Source: Bradyrhizobium sp. ISRA430 (GTDB lineage Bacteria; Pseudomonadota; Alphaproteobacteria; Rhizobiales; Xanthobacteraceae). Taken from it: a stretch of 64,000 nucleotides of DNA. Location of the stretch: contig NZ_CP094516.1 of NCBI RefSeq assembly GCF_029909975.1, positions 8,100,501 to 8,164,500 on the forward strand, read 5' to 3'. The position numbers and the translations under genes are program-made. Below are positions 1 to 7,399 of this stretch, in pieces (position 1 is the first letter of the stretch; the number at the start of each line of letters is the position of its first letter). A model generated the notes under the pieces. That model was not told the origin of the DNA and made no database searches. It saw only the letters and a list, made by a program, of their open reading frames with translations.

Positions 1-2
1 TG

Positions 3-1061
3 TCGCTGACCATGCTTGCCTTTGGCCATGTGCTCCATGCCCAGGATGGAGCGGCCGCCGACAGGGAATTGGTAGTGGCGACCAAGGCGGCGCCACCGTT
101 TGCGATCAAGCAATCGGATGGGACGTGGGGCGGTATCAGCATTGCGCTCTGGAAAAGGATCGCTGACCGGGAGCATCTGCGTTTTCGCCTGGTCGAGACC
201 CAGAGCGTCCCGGACCTCTTGGACGGCGTCGCGAACGGCACTTTCGACGCCGGTGTTGCCGCCGTGACAGTGACTGCCGCGCGTGCACGCAACGTCGATT
301 TTACTCAACCTTTTTACAACACCGGGCTTGGAATAGCGGTGCCGATCAATGAGAACCCGTGGGTCTCGATCGGGCGGGCGCTGCTTTCCTTCGGCTTCTT
401 CCAGGCTGTCGGGGTGCTGCTCTGTTTCGCAATGGCGGTCGGCTTTCTCATTTGGATATTCGAGCGGCGGAAGACTGAACACTTCGGCGGCGGCGCCAAA
501 GGGCTAGGCTCCAGCTTCTGGTGGTCGACGATCGCCATGACCCAGGCCGGAGCCGCCCAGAATGCTCCGGCAACCCTGCCGGGACGGATCGTCGCAATGG
601 GGTGGATGATCGCTTCCGTCATCGCGATCGCCGTATTCACCGCTGGCATCACGTCCACCCTCACGCGCCGAGGGCTCGAGGGTGCCGTTCACGGCTTCAA
701 CGACCTGCGCTCGGTGCGTGTCGGCGCCGTCGCGAACTCTCCGACGACTGATTACCTCGGCCGTCAACGGCTTTCCTTTCGGACATTTCCGGACATTCAA
801 ACTGGCCTCTCCGCGCTCGGAGCCGGCAAGATAGATGCCTTCGTCCATGACAAGCCACTGCTGACCTGGATGGTTCGGAACGACTATTCGGCGTCGGTGC
901 GTGTCGTCGAGACCAGCTTCAGCAGCGAGAGCTATGCGATCGTGCTGCCGAGAAACAGTGCCCTGCGGCCGAGGCTCGATCTCGCTGTCCTCGACCAAGT
1001 TGAAAGCGATTGGTGGCAACAAACGCTGTTCGAGAGCCTTGGAACTGCTCGATCGCCCTGA
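3..1061 (+). CDS. Ionotropic glutamate receptor-like ligand-gated channel (5' end outside window)
   Basis: The reading frame is open to the window edge (Ser-Leu-Thr precede the first Met at 12), so the start and most of the signal peptide are missing. Numbering from Met12, residues 18-115 form the first lobe of a periplasmic binding-protein fold, 129-150 a membrane helix, 167-190 a pore loop, 191-217 a second helix, and 230-345 the second lobe. This lobe-TM-pore-TM-lobe order is that of GluR0-type and eukaryotic glutamate receptor channels. The pore loop reads MTQAGAA and lacks the K+ filter TVGYG. The helix end FTAGITSTLT resembles the receptor signature SYTANLAAFLT. It probably acts as an amino-acid-gated inner-membrane channel. 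Ligand and ion selectivity are unknown. Confidence 0.8.
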   Translation, partial: SLTMLAFGHVLHAQDGAAADRELVVATKAAPPFAIKQSDGTWGGISIALWKRIADREHLRFRLVETQSVPDLLDGVANGTFDAGVAAVTVTAARARNVDFTQPFYNTGLGIAVPINENPWVSIGRALLSFGFFQAVGVLLCFAMAVGFLIWIFERRKTEHFGGGAKGLGSSFWWSTIAMTQAGAAQNAPATLPGRIVAMGWMIASVIAIAVFTAGITSTLTRRGLEGAVHGFNDLRSVRVGAVANSPTTDYLGRQRLSFRTFPDIQTGLSALGAGKIDAFVHDKPLLTWMVRNDYSASVRVVETSFSSESYAIVLPRNSALRPRLDLAVLDQVESDWWQQTLFESLGTARSP

Positions 1062-1095
1062 CACAGCGATACCCCTTGGTTGCGGACGCCGTCCG

Positions 1096-1566
1096 CTACC
1101 GTGACGACCTGGCTGTCCGGTTCAAAGCGGCCGTCAGCTTCGTTTCCCAATCGGCTGATCCGGCAATTCGCCCGGCCGATAGTCGGGAAGGCGTCCGGCC
1201 GGAATGATCGACAAGAGCGACAGGCCGGCCATGATCAGCAGGCCGATCTCCAATGCACGCAGGCGCGAGTCCGTGTTGAGCCGCACGGATTCGGCGACTT
1301 GCAACGGCGTTGCCGTGCTCTTCTGGCGGCTCATTGAGCCAGATCAGAGCCTCTCGCGGTTCTAGAAACAAGACGCGCTCTTCCGCGGCCGATGGTGGCT
1401 GATCGCTGGAAAGGTAAAGGATGAAGCCCTTGTGATCGTCATGCAGTAGCGCTTCTTTGGCGCGCCTCTCCGCGAGAGACTGGGCATCGATGAACGGAAT
1501 GGTTCGGGAGGAAATGAGCTGCACTTGAGGACTCAGCTTATTCTGAACGAACAGCGTCGCCGCCAT
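1096..1566 (-). CDS. Uncertain open frame, possibly part of a decayed gene
   Basis: From a Met at 1566 the frame reads like protein for about 80 residues (motifs such as SLAERRAKEALLHDD and EERVLFLEPREALIWL). After about 1334 it turns Arg/Ala-rich like a shadow frame, while the neighbouring frame (1334-1134) becomes protein-like. This suggests either two overlapping genes or one gene broken by a frameshift near 1330. I do not recognise a family. Confidence 0.3.
   Translation of the reverse strand: MAATLFVQNKLSPQVQLISSRTIPFIDAQSLAERRAKEALLHDDHKGFILYLSSDQPPSAAEERVLFLEPREALIWLNEPPEEHGNAVASRRIRAAQHGLAPACIGDRPADHGRPVALVDHSGRTPSRLSAGRIAGSADWETKLTAALNRTARSSR
1134..1334 (-). pseudogene. C-terminal fragment resembling the last helix of an MFS permease
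   Basis: This 66-residue frame has a short soluble stretch, one hydrophobic helix (about residues 27-46, EIGLLIMAGLSLLSIIPAG) and a polar tail RLPDYRPGELP. As I remember them, some MFS transporters end this way: a final periplasmic loop, TM12, then a short PDYxPGE tail. No other permease segment is present upstream, so it is either a remnant or a small single-pass protein in its own right. The start overlaps the preceding frame by one base step, so it could also be the 3' half of a frameshifted gene. Confidence 0.3.
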
Positions 1567-1674
1567 GTTCCATCGACACCCACGAGTCTGACGGTGCGAT
1601 TGTATTCGAACCGAATACGGTTTGCCTTTCGATTGCTTCCCATCATCGGCAATCCGCAATTCAAGAAATCATCC

Positions 1675-1983
1675 TCAGAACAGATGCGCTGCCTCCGTGC
1701 GCGTAACCTCAATAAGCTGATTGATTCTCGCCGACTGAGCCATCAACGTCGTCCTTGTCGTGTCATTCACGACGACCCGCCTAAGGATCATTCGAATGCA
1801 TGTGTTTGCGAGATCAAGAATGAATATGGCCTGACGCAGGTCCTCCGTCGTTTGAATCTCCAGACCTTCAACCTGCGACAACAGAGCAGTGACGTTGCCC
1901 AGAACGTCGGACAGTCTCGGGCGTGAGGAGTTGGGGTCGGTTTTTCGTTGGTCAGGCCGATGAAATTTTAAGACCGTAGACAT
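1675..1983 (-). CDS. Hypothetical helical protein, 102 aa
   Basis: Small acidic-to-neutral protein starting MSTVLKFHRP, with no signal peptide or membrane helix. Residues 25-100 are predicted mostly helical by eye, with heptad-like hydrophobics (VLGNVTALLSQVEGLEIQ, then ATTEDLRQAIF-type spacing). It is transcribed away from the AraC gene that follows. No family was recognised. Codon usage looks normal and the frame is uninterrupted, which supports a real gene, but there is no functional clue. Confidence 0.5.
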   Translation of the reverse strand: MSTVLKFHRPDQRKTDPNSSRPRLSDVLGNVTALLSQVEGLEIQTTEDLRQAIFILDLANTCIRMILRRVVVNDTTRTTLMAQSARINQLIEVTRTEAAHLF

Positions 1984-2284
1984 TGTCGCGATGCTCTCTC
2001 GCGTGTCGCAATCATTGCTATGATCGCTTCGCCTCAGCGGCTACTAAAAAAACAAAGTCGGAAAATCAAAGGAAGCTGTGCAATGCCAACGACGGCTGCG
2101 CTGATCTGCAATGAAATACCCGCGCTTTAAGGTAGAATCTCACACGAAAGCGGTTAAGAGGATTTATAAGTTTTTGGCAGCTAACAAAAACCGATATCGA
2201 AATTCGGCAGCCGTGGCGCGTCGCCACTAGAGCTCTATACGTAGTATTCCGGAGTCTCCAGAATCGCATTCGACTTTATTAGGA
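1984..2284. other. Intergenic region without a recognised gene
   Basis: AT-richer than its surroundings, between the divergent 102-aa gene and the AraC regulator. It probably holds promoters for both. A 67-codon open frame at 2066-2269 on the minus strand has no protein-like character and was not called. Confidence 0.5.
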
Positions 2285-3247
2285 TTGTTGGAGTGTCTTG
2301 ACCCGAGACGGAGAAAGTTGGCTCTACCAGTGCTGACGCCAAAGATATTTCGCTTTACTGATCTCGATCAGTATCGAACGGCCGTGCGAAATCTAAAGGT
2401 CGAATTTACGCCCCTCGCGCGGAAAATCTCTGCTGAGCAAGTCATCCTGAATCTCCCGGGATGCGACATCAATTTCGCCAAATCGTTCCCGCGCATCGCC
2501 GATGGCGAGCTTGCTGAAAATTGCACGGCTATCGGGTTCTCGATGGACGACGGGTTTCCCATTCGCTTCAACGGAGTCGAAAGAGATCGGGCGGCTTTCG
2601 TGATGGGCAGCGGCGGCGCTGCATACTCCACGGTCGAACGAGCCGAGCGGAAATTCACATCAATTATTTTCACGCAGGAGATAGAGAATCGCGGCTGGCC
2701 CAGAAAAGGTCCGAACTGGAAAATGTTTGAAACGAGCATTGTGGCGCAGCATCGGCTGCGCGAGCTGGTGAGGCTCGTCTTGTCGACTTCCCCAAAGTTC
2801 ACTGCTTGCGAGGTGGCTGACGCCTCCGTTGCGATCCGGGAGTCCCTGCTTGCCGGCGTTGATGCCGCGTTCGCTGAAGTGGTTGACGCAAGATGGGCCT
2901 CCCGGGGGAACTCCATCAAGCAGTTCAAAGTGTTTCGGAACATCCAGGCCGTGCTTTCCGGCAATATTGGGCGTCCGATCTATAGCGAAGAACTCGCGCG
3001 AGAACTTGGTATTTCCGTGCGGGCCATGCACGATGCCGTCCAGCGATACCAGGGTATGAGCCTGCATCGATATTTGCGGCTGAGACGTCTGTGGCTCGTC
3101 AGGCAAAAGCTGCTGGCCGGAGGAGAGAGCGTAAAGGCGTGTGCGCTCGCGTTTGGATTTTGGCACCTGGGCGACTTCGCCAGGAGTTATCGTCTTCACT
3201 TCGGTGAAACGCCTTCCGACACTCTGGTGAGATCACGTCAGCGGTGA
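2285..3247 (+). CDS. AraC/XylS-family transcriptional regulator
   Basis: The 320-residue product has the AraC layout: an N-terminal sensing region (about 1-215) without a recognised ligand motif, then two C-terminal helix-turn-helix units (about 225-315). The first HTH reads EELARELGISVRAMHDAVQ. The second contains ACALAFGFWHLGDFARSY, matching the conserved GF-x-x-x-x-F-x-R-x-Y-x-x-x-F-G-x-x-P pattern of the family (ending HFGETPSD). It should act as a cytoplasmic DNA-binding regulator, but its target is not evident because both neighbours are anonymous. An upstream Met is absent, so the start at 2285 is the first available. Confidence 0.85.
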   Translation: MLECLDPRRRKLALPVLTPKIFRFTDLDQYRTAVRNLKVEFTPLARKISAEQVILNLPGCDINFAKSFPRIADGELAENCTAIGFSMDDGFPIRFNGVERDRAAFVMGSGGAAYSTVERAERKFTSIIFTQEIENRGWPRKGPNWKMFETSIVAQHRLRELVRLVLSTSPKFTACEVADASVAIRESLLAGVDAAFAEVVDARWASRGNSIKQFKVFRNIQAVLSGNIGRPIYSEELARELGISVRAMHDAVQRYQGMSLHRYLRLRRLWLVRQKLLAGGESVKACALAFGFWHLGDFARSYRLHFGETPSDTLVRSRQR

Positions 3248-3367
3248 TGCGGCTGCCTGCTAACTAGCGGCCATCGAATTCGCGTCGGCCTCCTTGGGGC
3301 GTAGGGCTGAAGAGCGAGAGCCTAGGAGGCGCCCTGAGAGTCTTTGATCGCCAGCGCGACCGTTTCC

Positions 3368-3528
3368 CCCTCTCCCCTTGATGTGGGAGAGGCCGTCTCG
3401 CCGCGCAGCGGCGAGACGGGTGAGGGGCCTCCCTCCGCGCGTTCAACTCTCATCACTGAGTTCGCGGAGCAAGACCCCTCATCCGGCGCTTCGCGCCACC
3501 TTCTCCCACAAGAAGGGGAGAAGGGAGG
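3368..3528. repeat. Long imperfect inverted repeat (about 160 bp intergenic element)
   Basis: The left arm (from 3368, CCCTCTCCCCTTGATGTGGG) and right arm (to 3528, containing TCTCCCACAAGAAGGGGAGA) are complementary over most of their length. A small inner hairpin lies at about 3394-3420 (CCGTCTCGCC...GGCGAGACGG). I recognise this as the type of palindromic repeat scattered between genes in Bradyrhizobium-like genomes. Short open frames inside it are not genes. It may act as a transcription attenuator upstream of the beta-glucosidase. Confidence 0.75.
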
Positions 3529-3641
3529 GCAGTGTGCCGCGGGCCGCAATTCTGCATCCTCAATTCCGCGCAGCCTCTCTTCTCAAATGTCCCACGACCC
3601 GCCATTGTGCCGTCGCAACAGCGGTAAGTGGAGAAGCATCA

Positions 3642-5105
3642 ATGTCGGACAACGTCTCGCGTCGCCAGTTCGCGAAACTCGCGGGGCTGTCCGCAGCGGG
3701 AATGACAAATCCGCTGGAGATGGCGGAGGCCAAGCCGGCAGCGCCGCCGCGCGCATCGGGCGGCTTTCCTCCCGGTTTCCTCTGGGGCACGGCGACGTCG
3801 TCCTATCAGGTCGAGGGCGCGGTCAATGAGGACGGGCGAGGGGCCTCGATCTGGGACACCTTCACTCGCGTCCCCGGCAAGATCGAGGACGGCAGCAATG
3901 GCGACCGCGCCAACGAGCACTACCACCGCTACAAGGACGACATCGGTCTGATCCGCGAGCTCGGCTGCAAGGCCTATCGCTTCTCGGTCGCCTGGCCGCG
4001 AGTGTTTCCCGACGGCGACGGCAGGCCGAACCCGAAGGGGCTCGACTTCTACAATCGCCTGATCGACGAGCTGCTCCGCAACGGCATCGAGCCGTGGCTG
4101 ACGCTCTATCACTGGGACCTGCCGCAATCGCTCCAGGATCGCTTCGGCGGCTGGAGCTCGACCGAGACCTGCAAGGCGTTCGGCGATTATGCCGCCTATG
4201 TCGCCGAGCGTCTGACCGATCGCGTCAGGAACGTGTTCACTCTGAACGAGAGCGGCCGTTTCGTCTTTTTCGGCTACGGCAACGGCATCGATGCGCCTGG
4301 CATGATGCTGCCGCAAGCCGAGATCAACCAGATCAGGCACAACAGCGCGCTCGCGCATGGACTCGCCGTGCAGGCGGTGCGTGCCCACGGCCGCCGCGGC
4401 ACGCGCGTTGGTCCGGCCGAGAACGTCGATGCCTGCATTCCCGCGATCGATACGCCCGAGCACGTCCGCGCCGCCGAGATCGCGCTGCGCGAGTTTAATG
4501 CCGGCTATCTCAACGTCATCATGGATGGCCGCTATACCGACGCCTTCCTGAAATTCGCGGGGCCCAATGCGCCGAGATACACCGACGCGGAATTGAAGAT
4601 CATCTCCTCGCCGGTCGATTTCCTCGGTCTCAACATCTACGCGCCGCAGCACTATGTGGTGCCATCCGACCAGGGTGCGGGCTTTGCGCCGCTGCCGATC
4701 CCGAAATCGTTCCCGCACATGAACTCGGACTGGCTTCGCGTCGGGCCCGAGACGATCTATTGGGTGCCGAAGTTAGCTGCGAAGATCTGGAAGACCAGCG
4801 CGATCTATATCAGCGAGAACGGCGCCTCCGGCGACGACCAGGTCACGCCCGACGGCAAGATCTACGACACCGACCGCATCATGTATCTGCGCAACTATCT
4901 CGCGCAGCTCCAGCGCGCGACGGAGGAGGGCGTGCCGGTGCGTGGCTATTTCCTCTGGAGCCTGATGGACAATTTCGAGTGGGTCTTCGGCCTCAACAAG
5001 CGCTTCGGCCTCTACCACGTTAATTTCGACACCCAGGTCCGCACGCCAAAGCTCAGTGCAAGCTTCTACCGCAACGTGATCGCGAAGAATGCGGCGGGGG
5101 CGTAG
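3642..5105 (+). CDS. GH1 beta-glucosidase with Tat-type leader
   Basis: The 487-residue product starts at ATG 3642. It begins with a twin-arginine leader (SRRQFAKLAGLSAAG), which suggests export of the folded enzyme. The GH1 (beta/alpha)8 barrel follows from PPGFLWGTATSSYQVEG (about 43-60), with YHWDLPQSLQD, the acid/base Glu203 in TLNES, the nucleophile Glu392 in YISENGA, and the aglycone-site motif FLWSLMDNFEW. Family members normally have T-x-NEP at the acid/base, and here the Pro is Ser. It should hydrolyse beta-glucosides such as cellobiose or plant glycosides. It appears to be a single gene downstream of the palindromic repeat. The longer in-frame extension upstream lies in the repeat and is unlikely to be translated. 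Confidence 0.9.
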   Translation: MSDNVSRRQFAKLAGLSAAGMTNPLEMAEAKPAAPPRASGGFPPGFLWGTATSSYQVEGAVNEDGRGASIWDTFTRVPGKIEDGSNGDRANEHYHRYKDDIGLIRELGCKAYRFSVAWPRVFPDGDGRPNPKGLDFYNRLIDELLRNGIEPWLTLYHWDLPQSLQDRFGGWSSTETCKAFGDYAAYVAERLTDRVRNVFTLNESGRFVFFGYGNGIDAPGMMLPQAEINQIRHNSALAHGLAVQAVRAHGRRGTRVGPAENVDACIPAIDTPEHVRAAEIALREFNAGYLNVIMDGRYTDAFLKFAGPNAPRYTDAELKIISSPVDFLGLNIYAPQHYVVPSDQGAGFAPLPIPKSFPHMNSDWLRVGPETIYWVPKLAAKIWKTSAIYISENGASGDDQVTPDGKIYDTDRIMYLRNYLAQLQRATEEGVPVRGYFLWSLMDNFEWVFGLNKRFGLYHVNFDTQVRTPKLSASFYRNVIAKNAAGA

Positions 5106-5347
5106 TTCTGTCCCTCTCCCCGAGAGCTCTCGTACGGATTGCGCGATCATACATTGATGCAGGTGTTTTGCCCGACGTGTCAATTGGGTTCGCGAATGCG
5201 CCAAGTGTCATCCCGCTGCCGCATTTTCTACTTTGCATGGGGTTGTTTTTCATTTTTTTGCGCAGAAGGGGCGCGGTCCCCTCGCATTGACTCTCCTCTC
5301 CCCCTGATTCAAAACGCCCTCAACATCCATAAAGAAGAGGTAACGCC

Positions 5348-6580
5348 ATGGCTGACGCGCTGATCATCGATGCCTGCAGGACGCCGCGGGGCGTCGGCAA
5401 GGCCGGCAAGGGGGCGCTCTCCGGCATTCATCCGCAGCAGTTGGGTGCAACCGTCCTGCGCGCGCTAGCGAACCGCACCGGGATCAACACGGCCGATGTC
5501 GACGACATCGTCTGGGGCTGCAGCGCGCAGGTCGCGACCCAAAGCGGAGATCTCGGGCGGATGTCGGCGCTCGATGCCGGCTACGACGTGCGCGCCAGCG
5601 CCGTGACGCTCGACCGCTTCTGCGGCTCCGGCATCACCAGCGTCAACATGGCGGCGGCCTCGATCATGGCGGGCGCGGAGGACCTCGTCATCGCCGGCGG
5701 CTGCGAGATGATGTCGATGGAGGGCCGGCGCGGCGGTGGTCCCATGATGATGGACTCCGGCAACTTGCGGCTTCGCGCCAGGCATCCGCAGTCGCATCAG
5801 GGCGTCTGCGCCGATGCGGTCGCGACGCTCGAAGGCATCACCCGGCAGGACGTCGACGCGCTCGGCCTCGAGAGCCAGAAGCGCGCCGCGCAAGCGATGG
5901 CCAGCGGCCACTTCAAGAAGAGCCTCGTACCGGTCCATCGCGAGGACGGCAGCCTTGCGCTCGACCATGAAGAGTATCCGCGGCCGCAGACCACGATGGA
6001 AGGGCTTAGCTCGCTGAAGCCCGCATTCCCCGCGATCGCCGACTATGCGCTCGACGACAAGGGCACGACCTATCGCGGCCTGATCCTGCAGAAATATCCG
6101 GACCTCAAGATCGACTTCGTGCATCACGCCGGTAACTCCTCCGGCGTCGTGGATGGCGCCGCCGCGATCCTGCTGGCCTCGCCCGCTTACGCCAAGGCGC
6201 ATGGCCTGAAGCCGCGCGCCCGGGTCGTGGCGATGGCCAATATGGGGGACTCGCCGACGTTGATGCTGAACGCGCCGGTGCCGGCGACCCGCAAGGTGCT
6301 GGCGAAGGCGGGGCTCACCATCGACGATATCGACCTGTTCGAGATCAACGAGGCCTTTGCGGTGGTTACGGAGAAATACATCCGCGACCTCAAGCTCGAC
6401 CGCGCCAAGGTCAACGTCAATGGCGGTTCGATCGCGCTCGGCCATCCCATCGGCGCCACCGGCTCGATCCTGATCGGCACCGTGCTGGACGAACTCGAAC
6501 GGCGCGATCTCAAGCGCGGTCTCGTCACCATGTGCGCCGCCGGCGGCATGGCCCCGGCCATCATCATCGAGCGCGTCTAG
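5348..6580 (+). CDS. Thiolase (acetyl-CoA acetyltransferase family)
   Basis: The 410-residue enzyme carries all thiolase landmarks: nucleophile Cys92 in DRFCGSG, NEAF in the C-terminal domain, His366 in GHPIGATG, and Cys396 in MCAAGG (the usual form is C-x-GGG). It condenses two acyl-CoAs or cleaves 3-ketoacyl-CoA by CoA thiolysis in the cytoplasm. Whether it is biosynthetic (as for polyhydroxyalkanoate) or degradative cannot be told from sequence alone. A purine-rich AAGAAGAGG stretch ends about eight bases before the ATG. The gene stands alone, followed by a strong hairpin. Confidence 0.9.
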   Translation: MADALIIDACRTPRGVGKAGKGALSGIHPQQLGATVLRALANRTGINTADVDDIVWGCSAQVATQSGDLGRMSALDAGYDVRASAVTLDRFCGSGITSVNMAAASIMAGAEDLVIAGGCEMMSMEGRRGGGPMMMDSGNLRLRARHPQSHQGVCADAVATLEGITRQDVDALGLESQKRAAQAMASGHFKKSLVPVHREDGSLALDHEEYPRPQTTMEGLSSLKPAFPAIADYALDDKGTTYRGLILQKYPDLKIDFVHHAGNSSGVVDGAAAILLASPAYAKAHGLKPRARVVAMANMGDSPTLMLNAPVPATRKVLAKAGLTIDDIDLFEINEAFAVVTEKYIRDLKLDRAKVNVNGGSIALGHPIGATGSILIGTVLDELERRDLKRGLVTMCAAGGMAPAIIIERV

Positions 6581-6602
6581 CCTTATTTTCCAGGGTGAAT
6601 CG

Positions 6603-6631
6603 CGACCGGCCTCGTATATGGAGGCCGGTCG
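6603..6631 (+). terminator. Hairpin after the thiolase gene
   Basis: Perfect 11-bp stem CGACCGGCCTC / GAGGCCGGTCG with loop GTATATG, starting 22 bases after the thiolase stop. There is no T-run after it, so it may act as a weak or Rho-assisted terminator. Confidence 0.5.
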
Positions 6632-6742
6632 TCGCTTGTCGAAGGCGTGGAATCAGCTTTAGCAAGGCGGCGTGCGGGCCTTTGAAACAAGGCAAAAACC
6701 CGCTGCCGAGGCTTCCTCCGCTCCGGAAGTGGCTAAAAAGCA

Positions 6743-6774
6743 GGGTTTTTTGCCACAGGGGGGCAAAAAAGCCC
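6743..6774. repeat. Inverted repeat upstream of the HU gene
   Basis: Near-complementary arms GGGTTTTTTGCC and GGCAAAAAAGCCC separated by ACAGGGG. It lies about 90 bp before the HU start. It could be a transcript hairpin (terminator of upstream reads) or a regulatory element. Confidence 0.4.
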
Positions 6775-6861
6775 GTATTTTCGCGATAAAACTGTGCAGA
6801 AGGCTCTAGGCCTTCAACGGTTGGTCTAATATGCAACCGGCAACGAATCAGAGGAGACACG

Positions 6862-7164
6862 ATGCCAACCCAACTTTCCAAATCGCAGTTGATCGAAAAG
6901 ATTGCGAACGCCACCGAGCTTTCCAAGCGCGACGTCAAGAACGTCATGGAGACTCTGACGGACGTCGGCCACAAGGAGCTGAAGAAGAACGGCATCTTCC
7001 TGGTGCCGGGCTTCGCCAAGTTCGTGGTCATCAAGAAGCCCGCGACCAAGGCGCGCAAGGGCACCAACCCGTTCACGGGTGAAGAGATGATGTTCAAGGC
7101 CAAGCCGGCCCGGAAGATCGTCCGCGCCCGCCCGGTCAAGGCCGCCAAGGACGCCGTGGCCTAA
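6862..7164 (+). CDS. HU-family DNA-binding protein
   Basis: The 100-residue product has the HU/IHF fold signature: helical N-terminus (KSQLIEKIANATELSKRDVKNVM), then a beta arm with KARKGTNPFTGE, the counterpart of the family pattern GR-x-x-x-NP-x-T. A Lys/Arg-rich tail (KPARKIVRARPVKAAK) extends slightly beyond typical 90-residue HU. It bends and compacts DNA as a dimer. A GAGG ribosome binding site precedes the ATG, and a strong rho-independent terminator follows at once. It is convergent with the lon operon. Confidence 0.93.
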   Translation: MPTQLSKSQLIEKIANATELSKRDVKNVMETLTDVGHKELKKNGIFLVPGFAKFVVIKKPATKARKGTNPFTGEEMMFKAKPARKIVRARPVKAAKDAVA

Positions 7165-7170
7165 GAAAGA

Positions 7171-7206
7171 AAAGGCCCCCTCTAAGGAGGGGGCCTTTTG
7201 TTTTGG
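7171..7206 (+). terminator. Rho-independent terminator of the HU gene
   Basis: Stem AAGGCCCCCTC / GAGGGGGCCTT with a short TAAG-type loop, flanked by A's upstream and TTTTGTTTT downstream. The A-rich side could also let it stop the convergent lon-operon transcript. Confidence 0.93.
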
Positions 7207-7234
7207 GCGACCGCGAAGGCTTAAGGCGGAGGGG

Positions 7235-7393
7235 TCAGCCCTTGCGGCGCTTCACCCGGACCGGAACCGGCTGAAGCCGGGGCTGCGGAGCACCGGGCAG
7301 CACCTCCCGAAGCCGGTCGATTGCGCGATCGACCAATTGGCGCAGGCGCTGCGCCGTCCGCGACTTTCTCGCTCTTTCCAGTCGTTCGTTCAT
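7235..7393 (-). CDS. Small basic protein translationally tied to lon, 52 aa
   Basis: Frame from ATG at 7393 to TGA at 7235, encoding MNERLERARKSRTAQRLRQL and on to a C-terminus VRVKRRKG. It is rich in Arg and Leu, helical in its first half, Pro-rich in its second. Its ribosome binding site GAGGTGAG overlaps the lon stop codon (7400-7402) and sits immediately before the ATG. It is therefore positioned as the last gene of the hsp20-lon operon. Function unknown. Confidence 0.6.
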   Translation of the reverse strand: MNERLERARKSRTAQRLRQLVDRAIDRLREVLPGAPQPRLQPVPVRVKRRKG

Positions 7394-7399
7394 CTCACC

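Noticed and set aside
2066..2269. 67-codon minus-strand frame in an intergenic region
   Set aside because: No ribosome binding site and no protein-like pattern.
3264..3549. Short minus-strand open frames in the palindromic element
   Set aside because: They lie within an inverted repeat and encode low-complexity peptides.
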